Shown piece after piece: positions 1-6,100 of a stretch of DNA of 6,100 nt. A program made the position numbers and the translations under genes. How positions within the stretch are numbered: position 1 is the first letter of the stretch; the number at the start of each line of letters is the position of its first letter. Under the pieces are notes generated by a model that made no database searches, had not been told where the DNA came from, and worked only from the letters and a program-made list of their open reading frames with translations. The DNA comes from JBAXBF01 sp034429745 (lineage in GTDB: Bacteria > Chloroflexota > Anaerolineae > Anaerolineales > DRKV01), in contig DAOUFY010000044.1 of NCBI GenBank assembly GCA_034429745.1, positions 1 to 6,100 of the forward strand. Direction: 5' to 3'.

Positions 1-21
1 ATGACCTGCACCACCAGGAAC
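1..21 (-). other. DUF1998 signature VPGGAGH at the window edge
   Basis: The last seven visible residues, 1543-1549, read VPGGAGH after LVLFDN. In DUF1998 proteins this corresponds to the conserved D-x-VPGGAGH motif, normally followed by a helical tail with another Cys cluster. That tail would lie left of the window. Confidence 0.85.
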
Positions 22-3000
22 ATTGTCAAAGAGAACAAGAGATGGCTTTGTTTTATCTCCATCATAGGAAAATAACACGCCATCAATGTCTTGGCGTTCA
101 ATATCTAAACAAATACTCGTACCTGCCAAAATACCGTAAAGTAAAGAATACCAAAATCCTTGGTCTTTATTGGTATAACCTTTGAATCTAATTTGAAGAA
201 CATCTGTTTTAAACTCATGTCCTAAGGAAACTGTTTCTAGGTTACCATTACAATCTTGACCCCAATAATTCTTATGGGGGTTTTTATAATTTCCTTTATT
301 TAGATCAGCGTACCCACAAGAAAAACATACTTTAAACCCACTTGCGCCTGCATGATTAATAACAACTAATTTCCCATCGGTAGAGGGAATAATTTTCACT
401 GCAATGCTGTTGCCCAAATCCACCTCTATGGGCTTTAGAGTGTTGGCATATCCGCTAAAATATATCCTCGTAGTATAAGTGCGTTCCGGTTTTGTATCAC
501 CGGGCTTGTCAACGTTATTGTCAGCCACAAAACCAAAGCGAGGAATAATAAATTTACCTCTTTTTTTACCTAGCGGCTTGCCGCAAATTTTACAATTATT
601 TTCTTTTTCATCATTAATTTTCTGGTCATCTTCACTTGTACTTAGTTTAGTTTGATAACATTCACAAAATTCACAGATAGCATATTGATATTTTAACCAC
701 GTGCGATCAGGCAGGCGCTTTATGTAACGGCTAGTCCACAACTTGCCTGCAGCGACAACTTGACTGCTTGGGGCATATTCTGCAATTGCATAACGTAAGT
801 CGCGTGTAAGTTCAAGTTTTTCTTTATCCTGCGGATGATTTTGCAAATCAAGTTCCACTACATCAACGGGGAAGCCATACTTTGGCAGTACATTATGTTT
901 TGATAAATAACTGATGATATCTTCTTTTTTAATTGTTCTGATGCATTTAAGAATATGGTCGGACTTTTTACCTTCCTTAAATAGCTCTTCTCTCACTTTT
1001 TCTAGAGATTCAACGTCATTCTTCACTTGTTGATAGGCAAGATTTAATACCCCATTCTCTTCATCCAGAAGCGTGTCAATCCATTCCCATTCTTCGACTT
1101 GAATGGTATGAACCAACTCAGCAGGAATAATATTTTTCAATGACTTCAATAAACCCTCTGGCTGCTCATCAAGGAAATCTCGCATTTTGTCAATAATCGG
1201 CTCACTACTAAAGAAAAATTGTTCCACATCTTTGAATGTTTCCGGATAACGATGCCAGAAAGCAGCTAGGGCCGTAGCATACATATGACGATATACAATT
1301 TTTTCATTAGCTATCTTAAAATAAGGCGACTTTATTTTTCCGTTCACCATTTTTATTGGATCCTGAAAATAATACATATCATGAGAACGCAAAGGAGCGT
1401 ATGTCAAAATTAAAGCTGCGCTACTTTTACGGCGACCAGCTCGCCCTGCACGTTGAATATAATTAGAGGGAGAGGGAGGAACATTTCGCAAAAACACCGT
1501 TTCTAGTTCTCCTATATCAACCCCAAGTTCAAAAGTTGTTGAACAACTAAGCGCATTGACTTTCCCTTCAATAAAATCTTTTTGTAACTCAGACGCATAA
1601 GTTGATGTTAATTGCGCAGTATGTTCTTTTACGGCTAGCCGTAAAGGTTCGCTCTCAGTATATAGCTTATAATAATGATTATTTTTATTGTATTCGTTAG
1701 GAGAGAAAGGAACGAGCTTTCCTGTACAGCAATAAGAAGGACATACGTCACGTACGTTATGCAAGGTTATATTTTTACAAGTATCACAAATATACCATTG
1801 AATAGAATTGTCAAGCAACGTTGGTCTCAGTTGCCAGTAACTAAGATTAATCGAACGTTTAATCATAGATTTATCTTTTGAGAGAAAAAAATAATCCTCC
1901 CAAATAGAATATTGTGAAAATAAGTCCTCCTTCCATACCTTATCAAGCAAATTTCTTGATAATTCAACAACATCGCAAGATGAATCTAAATGAGGAACGG
2001 TGGATAATAAGCGTTTTATATAGTCTAAACGACTATTCATTCCATCTCGTCTGGAAGGTAACCAACCAAATATTGCTCCTTGGACATTGCCTGAATCTTT
2101 TATATGTACAAAAAAACTTTCCCGATTTCGAGGAGCAAAAAATTCATCTTTGGGGTTAATATCATCAGGAAAATTTATAGCACCTCGCAATCGAAAATGA
2201 TTTAATAAATTTTGGTAAATTAAGGCAATCTCTTCCTCTGAATACCCCAATTCTAGAAAATACTCAGGAGGCTTCCACAGCGCAGGCATTCTAAGCGAGA
2301 AACCTAATAACCCAACGCCCTCCAAACTGTTTCGCTTATCTAAAGCTAAAAATTCACTAATTACCCACTTCCAGGCTTCATTTTCAAGACTTTGATCACT
2401 ATCTTCTTTAAAGTCATCCCTTTTGAGGAGAATCAATTTTAATGCCTCAGCCAAATCCTTCAACTCCCAAGCGTTATTTTTTACCTTATCAGAGAATTTC
2501 TGCAGAACATGCAATATGAGGCGGCGCCGCAATATGTTGTTATGAGTTCTCTCTAAATAAGGAGCAAAAAAGGCTGCGTCCTGGCGATTATCAGAAAAAA
2601 TTAAGAGGCGGGGTAGATCTTTCTTTTCATTCTCCTCGACTATTTTTGTGCTGTTTTGACACTGATACAACGTAGAAGCCAAAATACTTGCTGCCGCTTC
2701 ATTGCCAACCATAAAGCGCCAGACTAACCCACTGCTGCTCTTTGAACGACAAGAAGGACAAGAATACACTACCCCGTCTTTTGATGATACTCGGATAGCG
2801 TCTTTGTAAAAAACTTCGCCACACTCACAAATAGGCGATAATTGATTTCTCTGCCCTATTGCTCCACAAGCAATACATACTTTGTACTGTTCTCGCTGGA
2901 AAGGTTTTTTATCCTTTGAAATACTTTCAAGCTCAACTTCTTCATCTTCATCTTCAGATATATCCATTGACAACAATGGTTGAGAAAGATCTGGCAAGTA

Positions 3001-4647
3001 ATATACTTCCATGTTACTTTTATCTTCGTAATATTTATTTCCCAATTGCTTTAAATACTGTCGGTGAGGCGAAAATGATTTATCTTCATATGTTTCACCA
3101 ACCAAGAATAATGAGCCACATTGGCGACAAACTGCCATCTCGAACACCTTATACTTTTTATCACCCCCGTCTATCTCCTCATGGCGGGTGATAAATAACT
3201 TCCTTTCCGGCATAAAGCTGATATAAGCTCCTTCGGTAGCTCTAACAAAATAGTGATACTTTGCCGGTAAGAGCGGACTATCTTCAGCATGGTGTTTAGC
3301 TTGTACTGTCAGGTTAATTAATTCAACGAGCCGTTCTTCTGGTTCATCGTTTTCATCAAACAAAAGTTTCGCTAGTGCATCAAAGGTACATGGTCCCTTT
3401 TCCAATTCTTCCTTGAGTCGAATTACGCGCCCATCATTAGCAAGCACTTCATATAGAAAAACAGAATATTTACCAGACTGTTTAGCTTGACTAATAGCAT
3501 TCTTAATATCGTTTTCAGGGACACCAAGCTGTACACTTTTTCTTTTTATGGTTTCCCACTCCACGTGTTCAAATTCTTTCTTACTTTGTTCACACCACAG
3601 AGAATATACAGAAGCTTGAGGTTTCCAAAAGGACTTAAAGGTATGGATATTGTTGCTTGCTAGGTTTTTTCTCGTCGCAGTTATGACATCTTGCTCGTTA
3701 AACTTTTCCCCAAATAATTGACTAGCAAAAGAGGCAATTCTTGGAATTTCACTTTCTTCAGAACTTAAAGTAGCACTAGTAGCAATGCATTGTAATTTCC
3801 CCCCTTCTCCTATGCCAACTCGATCTTTTAATCGCCTTAGCAGCATTGCCATTTCAATTCCCTTTGCACCATTGTAAGTATGAGCTTCATCTAATACAAT
3901 AAAATGCCAAAATTTCGCGTATTTTCCATCAAAAAATACATGATCGCTAGGGCGTAATAGTAAAAATTCAAGCATGGCATAATTGGTAAGTAAGATGTGC
4001 GGTGGAGATGCTCGCATCTGTTCCCGAGAAATGAGTTCGTTTTTTAAAGGTACTTGATTATACGTTTTTATATATAACTCTCGCGCTTCGCTTTCCTTTA
4101 TTCGAGTATCTCCTGTATAACGTCCGAAAGTAATTTCAGGGATATTTTTTAATAGATCACGCAGGCGGCTAAGTTGGTCATTTGCTAATGCATTCATCGG
4201 GTAAAGCAATAAAGCTCTTACACCTGGTCCTAATGTTGAGCTTTCTTTTTGCTGCAATAAATAATTAATAATTGGAATAATAAACGCCTCAGTTTTTCCA
4301 CTGCCAGTACCAGTAGCTACAACAACATTACGTTTTTCAACGACGATCTTTTCAATGGCATGCTGTTGATGCTTATACAATGGACGATTGAACGGTAATT
4401 TTTCACTATTCAAAGCCTGGAATGAGGAACATAAAAATCCTTTTTTAATAAGATCTTCTATAGTATCAGCACTTTCAAACGGAGGAACAGCCTCAACGAT
4501 CGGGCCTCTAACTAACCTACCCTCACGGCGAATGAGGTTGGTAAATTGTTCCTGCAGTTCATGATGATTTATTCTAAAAACTGTCTCAAGGTAACTGAGA
4601 TAATTATCTTCTATAGCCCGAGTTACATCTAACGGATTGAGAGCCAT
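1..4647 (-). CDS. Giant DEAD/DEAH-box helicase with C-terminal DUF1998 domain, defence type (3' end missing)
   Basis: Superfamily 2 helicase, predicted to use ATP to move along or remodel DNA in the cytoplasm. The 1549 codons in the window contain no stop. Seen in order: a Q-motif-like RPLYKHQ (88-94), Walker A TGTGSGKT (112-119, Lys118), motif Ia YPMNALANDQ (149-158), TNYAMLE (221-227), DEAH (253-256) and SAT (291-293). Cys-pair clusters follow (507-510 and 591-633), then a motif IV region PRLLIFSDNRQDAA (679-692), another Cys cluster (954-974), motif V STTFELGVDIG (1036-1046) and motif VI QRAGRAGR (1065-1072). Two further Cys clusters (1325-1355, 1441-1466) precede VPGGAGH (1543-1549), the DUF1998 signature. 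The ATG start is secure: an in-frame TGA lies at 4660-4662, with no other start codon between, and a strong ribosome site precedes it. The architecture matches DruE of Druantia, or a fusion of DISARM DrmA and DrmB; MrfA is about half as long. Helicase identity is certain, the defence role is inferred, and the exact system is undecided. Relatives suggest that a short tail, perhaps under 100 residues, is missing. Confidence 0.95.
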   Translation of the reverse strand, partial: MALNPLDVTRAIEDNYLSYLETVFRINHHELQEQFTNLIRREGRLVRGPIVEAVPPFESADTIEDLIKKGFLCSSFQALNSEKLPFNRPLYKHQQHAIEKIVVEKRNVVVATGTGSGKTEAFIIPIINYLLQQKESSTLGPGVRALLLYPMNALANDQLSRLRDLLKNIPEITFGRYTGDTRIKESEARELYIKTYNQVPLKNELISREQMRASPPHILLTNYAMLEFLLLRPSDHVFFDGKYAKFWHFIVLDEAHTYNGAKGIEMAMLLRRLKDRVGIGEGGKLQCIATSATLSSEESEIPRIASFASQLFGEKFNEQDVITATRKNLASNNIHTFKSFWKPQASVYSLWCEQSKKEFEHVEWETIKRKSVQLGVPENDIKNAISQAKQSGKYSVFLYEVLANDGRVIRLKEELEKGPCTFDALAKLLFDENDEPEERLVELINLTVQAKHHAEDSPLLPAKYHYFVRATEGAYISFMPERKLFITRHEEIDGGDKKYKVFEMAVCRQCGSLFLVGETYEDKSFSPHRQYLKQLGNKYYEDKSNMEVYYLPDLSQPLLSMDISEDEDEEVELESISKDKKPFQREQYKVCIACGAIGQRNQLSPICECGEVFYKDAIRVSSKDGVVYSCPSCRSKSSSGLVWRFMVGNEAAASILASTLYQCQNSTKIVEENEKKDLPRLLIFSDNRQDAAFFAPYLERTHNNILRRRLILHVLQKFSDKVKNNAWELKDLAEALKLILLKRDDFKEDSDQSLENEAWKWVISEFLALDKRNSLEGVGLLGFSLRMPALWKPPEYFLELGYSEEEIALIYQNLLNHFRLRGAINFPDDINPKDEFFAPRNRESFFVHIKDSGNVQGAIFGWLPSRRDGMNSRLDYIKRLLSTVPHLDSSCDVVELSRNLLDKVWKEDLFSQYSIWEDYFFLSKDKSMIKRSINLSYWQLRPTLLDNSIQWYICDTCKNITLHNVRDVCPSYCCTGKLVPFSPNEYNKNNHYYKLYTESEPLRLAVKEHTAQLTSTYASELQKDFIEGKVNALSCSTTFELGVDIGELETVFLRNVPPSPSNYIQRAGRAGRRKSSAALILTYAPLRSHDMYYFQDPIKMVNGKIKSPYFKIANEKIVYRHMYATALAAFWHRYPETFKDVEQFFFSSEPIIDKMRDFLDEQPEGLLKSLKNIIPAELVHTIQVEEWEWIDTLLDEENGVLNLAYQQVKNDVESLEKVREELFKEGKKSDHILKCIRTIKKEDIISYLSKHNVLPKYGFPVDVVELDLQNHPQDKEKLELTRDLRYAIAEYAPSSQVVAAGKLWTSRYIKRLPDRTWLKYQYAICEFCECYQTKLSTSEDDQKINDEKENNCKICGKPLGKKRGKFIIPRFGFVADNNVDKPGDTKPERTYTTRIYFSGYANTLKPIEVDLGNSIAVKIIPSTDGKLVVINHAGASGFKVCFSCGYADLNKGNYKNPHKNYWGQDCNGNLETVSLGHEFKTDVLQIRFKGYTNKDQGFWYSLLYGILAGTSICLDIERQDIDGVLFSYDGDKTKPSLVLFDNVPGGAGH
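250..327 (-). other. Cys pair and lone Cys leading into DUF1998
   Basis: C1441-x2-C1444 (CFSCG) and C1466 are seen, with His1456 and His1474 nearby as possible fourth ligands. Placement just before the DUF1998 core suggests a structural zinc site. Confidence 0.5.
583..675 (-). other. Putative zinc ribbon in the C-terminal region of the helicase
   Basis: C1325-x2-C1328, with an extra C1330, is followed 22 residues later by C1352-x2-C1355 (CKIC-G). The two knuckles are joined by a charged, probably flexible loop. Such Cys4 modules accompany DUF1998 in MrfA-like and DruE-like proteins. Confidence 0.7.
1432..1455 (-). other. Motif VI (QRAGRAGR) of the helicase
   Basis: Residues 1065-1072 read QRAGRAGR, 19 residues after motif V (STTFELGVDIG, 1036-1046). 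The arginines are the expected ATP-sensing fingers. Motifs V and VI together show that the second RecA-like domain is complete. Confidence 0.95.
1726..1788 (-). other. Putative four-Cys zinc site inside the second RecA-like domain region
   Basis: C954-x2-C957 is followed by C969 and C973/C974, which fits a compact Cys4 site. It falls between motif IV (about 680-692) and motif V (1036-1046), so it belongs to a large insertion in the second helicase lobe. Confidence 0.65.
2749..2877 (-). other. Putative zinc clusters in the insert between the two RecA-like domains
   Basis: Three Cys pairs are seen: C591/C594 (CIAC), C607/C609 (CEC) and C630/C633 (CPSC). A further pair, C507/C510 (CRQC), lies upstream at 3118-3129. 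The spacing fits one or two zinc ribbons. Pairing cannot be assigned from sequence alone. The insert separates motif III (291-293) from motif IV (about 680) by nearly 400 residues. Confidence 0.7.
3880..3891 (-). other. DEAH box (motif II) of the helicase
   Basis: Residues 253-256 read DEAH inside the hydrophobic strand FIVLDEAHTY. The SAT motif (motif III, residues 291-293) follows 35 residues later. This is the DEAH-type variant usual in the DUF1998 helicases. Confidence 0.95.
4291..4314 (-). other. Walker A (motif I) of the helicase
   Basis: Residues 112-119 read TGTGSGKT, followed by Glu-Ala-Phe. Lys118 and Thr119 are the expected ATP phosphate and magnesium ligands. The motif is intact, so the ATPase is predicted to be active. 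Confidence 0.95.
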
Positions 4648-4652
4648 AACTT

Positions 4653-4661
4653 CTCCTCCTC
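4653..4661 (-). promoter_or_regulatory. Strong ribosome binding site of the helicase gene
   Basis: The minus strand reads GAGGAGGAG; its AGGAGG core (4655-4660) lies seven bases before the ATG at 4645-4647. It fills most of the 28-base gap after the upstream stop codon, and there is no hairpin or T-run between the genes. This supports independent, efficient initiation on a shared mRNA. The in-frame TGA at 4660-4662 overlaps the site and rules out any earlier start. Confidence 0.92.
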
Positions 4662-4675
4662 AACAAACCATATTT

Positions 4676-6100
4676 CTAATCTAGACCTTCGACTACAAAA
4701 GATATAGGGGCATACAATTTGTGTCCATTCACCTTTTTTTCTATTTCAGATGCTTCTGTTGACCAAAAGATCGCACCACATATATTACAGTAATATGCTC
4801 CATCTCCTTGTCGATCTTCGATAGATTGAATGATATTCTTTTTTGAAGAATCACATTCAAATTTTATCGGGTTTGTATCATCCATGTTTCTTAAGTAATC
4901 TACTGTTGCATTTCTTACCTCAATTTCACCAATATACCAATTTTCGTTATATGGAGTAATGATAATTTTCTGAGAACGATCATTATTGCCTATTAATTGT
5001 TGGTTTATCACCTTGCCTTTTATAGTTATTTGATAATCGTACTTTAAACTCATACAACTCTTATTCTCTAAAATTACATGAGTGACAGTTACTGTTTTGC
5101 CTACGTCCTCACCTCTAATATCTATTAATTGGCTATTGGTGTCCTTCATTAGGTCAACCAAGGTCCACTTTGCACGGGGGAGTGATAGATTTTGGGGACG
5201 TAGAAGGACCAAATATCTCAACGTTGATTCCAGATTTTTTGATAGTGTGAATTCAATCCTTCTCTTATTTTCCCGGTCAATTTCTTCCATTATCAGTTGG
5301 AGATGTGTATCTTGATTAGCTGATTCTTGAACGCCAAATAAGTATGCAATAACATTACCATCTCTTTTGCCCTTTTCTGTTCTCCATTCCACCTTCACGA
5401 TTACATTCTGGTCGTCAAAAGAGGCATAACATTTTTTATCCAAAGCTACCCATTGGGTTTGCAATGTGAAGAGAGGAAAGGGTTTTTCATGGCCATTTAA
5501 AATAATACCTACGTTTATTTTCGGTAAACGGCTTCGAAAACTGTCCTCTAAGGCTTTTAAATCAAACTCAATTCTTCTTTTTGCCTCAATATGCTTACCA
5601 TTAATGGTGTCTCCATCAACAGAAAGCCTTATCTTATGGTTATAAGAAGGAGGATACAATATATTCAAACATGGATATTGATCCTGATACAATTCGTTAA
5701 TCCAGATTTCTTCGTTTTCTACTTTATCTTTCCACTCGAATTTTTCATTCTTATCTTTTCTGATGCACCATTTTATTTTGGGCATTTGAATCCTAATAGG
5801 CAGTTGCTCAGTTTGTGAGTTATCCAAAGCATTACGGATATTTACCTTGCCCATTATTTCATCTCTGTCTATCGGAGAATAAATTACATTCGATCCCGCT
5901 CTTTTAAAGGCTGGTGGATCCACTTCTAAGGAAAAGGTTTCAGGAAGCTTAGTTTCTGCGCTAATTCTAATTTTGTTATCTTTTTCATCTTTATAAGGAG
6001 GATACACTTCTTTTTCAAAAGTAACGCTCATTTGAGGAATCACAACAAATTCTATTATGTTCTTATTGAGCTGTTTTTCTGTTGCTCCTACTTGGATCAC
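4676..6100 (-). CDS. Modular beta-sandwich (Ig-like) protein with Cys/His tail, partner of the helicase (5' end missing)
   Basis: I do not recognise this family by name. The visible 474 residues end at a TAG stop (4676-4678). The frame is open to the right edge. A GTG sits exactly at the edge (6098-6100), but no ribosome site can be seen there, so it is more likely an internal Val than the true start. Residues 1-415 are rich in short alternating hydrophobic stretches and poor in long helices. They show about four tandem modules, each closed by a related signature: GKVNIRNA (84-91), KRRIEFDL (174-181), KRRIEFTL (279-286) and GEIEVRNA (391-398). Pro-led strand starts recur at MPKIKW (106), LPKINVG (192) and LPRAKW (307). 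The tail has C438-x2-C441, with C416 and H460 as possible further zinc ligands. No signal peptide or membrane segment is seen in this part. It lies 28 bases upstream of the helicase gene in the same direction, so the two are surely co-transcribed. Likely role, by inference only: scaffold or recognition subunit of a helicase-based defence complex. It could correspond in position to DruH of type III Druantia, but this cannot be confirmed here. Confidence 0.85.
   Translation of the reverse strand: MIQVGATEKQLNKNIIEFVVIPQMSVTFEKEVYPPYKDEKDNKIRISAETKLPETFSLEVDPPAFKRAGSNVIYSPIDRDEIMGKVNIRNALDNSQTEQLPIRIQMPKIKWCIRKDKNEKFEWKDKVENEEIWINELYQDQYPCLNILYPPSYNHKIRLSVDGDTINGKHIEAKRRIEFDLKALEDSFRSRLPKINVGIILNGHEKPFPLFTLQTQWVALDKKCYASFDDQNVIVKVEWRTEKGKRDGNVIAYLFGVQESANQDTHLQLIMEEIDRENKRRIEFTLSKNLESTLRYLVLLRPQNLSLPRAKWTLVDLMKDTNSQLIDIRGEDVGKTVTVTHVILENKSCMSLKYDYQITIKGKVINQQLIGNNDRSQKIIITPYNENWYIGEIEVRNATVDYLRNMDDTNPIKFECDSSKKNIIQSIEDRQGDGAYYCNICGAIFWSTEASEIEKKVNGHKLYAPISFVVEGLD
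4778..4789 (-). other. CNIC zinc knuckle in the tail of the modular protein
   Basis: C438-N-I-C441-G is typical of one half of a zinc ribbon. The other half is not a clear second pair; C416 and H460 are the only nearby candidates. It lies 33 residues from the C-terminus. Confidence 0.5.
4907..5851 (-). repeat. Tandem beta-rich protein modules marked by a recurring closing signature
   Basis: Four related signatures lie in the upstream protein: GKVNIRNA (84-91), KRRIEFDL (174-181), KRRIEFTL (279-286) and GEIEVRNA (391-398). Their central positions are 91, 105 and 111 residues apart, the usual length of Ig-like domains. The middle two share KRRIEF exactly; the outer two share the pattern G-x-[VI]-[NE]-[IV]-RNA. 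The repetition is at protein level; no DNA-level repeat is evident. Confidence 0.55.

Noticed and set aside
1675..1881. Plus-strand open frame of 68 codons
   Set aside because: It lies wholly inside the helicase gene on the other strand and has no ribosome site or recognisable motif; it is a shadow frame.
1914..2159. Plus-strand open frame of 81 codons
   Set aside because: Entirely antisense to the helicase second-lobe region, whose reading frame is continuous; no family resemblance.
2859..3191. Plus-strand open frame of 110 codons, the longest on that strand
   Set aside because: It is antisense to the Cys-rich helicase insert and has low-complexity, atypical protein composition. The opposite frame explains the sequence.
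4648..4675. Possible terminator or promoter between the two genes
   Set aside because: The gap is only 28 bases, has no inverted repeat with a T-run, and is mostly the ribosome binding site.
5082..5315. Plus-strand open frame of 77 codons
   Set aside because: Antisense to the modular protein, without start signals or recognisable content.
5591..5818. Plus-strand open frame of 75 codons with a hydrophobic Phe/Ile-rich end resembling a membrane segment
   Set aside because: The hydrophobic stretch is the antisense of Lys/Glu-rich codons in the modular protein, a common artefact in AT-rich DNA.
6098..6100. GTG at the right edge as the true start of the modular protein
   Set aside because: The frame is open to the boundary and no upstream ribosome site can be examined. 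The coincidence with the edge points to a truncated gene, so the start was left undefined.

Overview
The window is almost entirely coding and holds one compact operon fragment read from the minus strand. DNA is AT-rich (many TTA, AAA and GAA codons), and the one visible ribosome binding site is a strong GAGGAGGAG seven bases from an ATG. Together these suggest a low-GC Gram-positive bacterium (Bacillota). That is an inference from composition; nothing here fixes the genus.

Layout in transcription order, right to left. Positions 6100-4676 carry the last 474 codons of a gene that enters from beyond the right edge. I do not recognise the protein by name. It appears to be built of about four tandem beta-rich, Ig-like modules of roughly 90-110 residues, and ends in a small Cys/His tail. 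After a 28-base gap containing only the ribosome binding site, positions 4647-1 encode the first 1549 residues of a giant DEAD/DEAH-box (superfamily 2) helicase. The frame was read codon by codon and stays open to the left edge. It has a complete set of helicase motifs (Walker A, DEAH, SAT, QRAGRAGR), several Cys-rich putative zinc sites, and the VPGGAGH signature of the DUF1998 domain at the edge. Its last residues lie outside the window.

Giant helicase plus DUF1998 chains are typical of anti-phage defence systems: DruE of Druantia, and the DrmA/DrmB pair of DISARM, where the same two parts are split over two genes. MrfA (YprA) of Bacillus subtilis is a shorter DNA-repair relative. The best reading is a defence-type cassette in which the modular protein and the helicase are co-translated partners: the helicase as the ATP-driven DNA motor, the modular protein as a possible scaffold or recognition subunit. 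No recognisable nuclease or methyltransferase motif was seen in the visible part of either protein, so an effector, if there is one, would lie outside the window or in an unrecognised domain.

No tRNA, rRNA, CRISPR array, insertion sequence, terminator or promoter was seen. The operon promoter must lie beyond position 6100 and its end before position 1. Open frames on the plus strand are shadows of these two genes.
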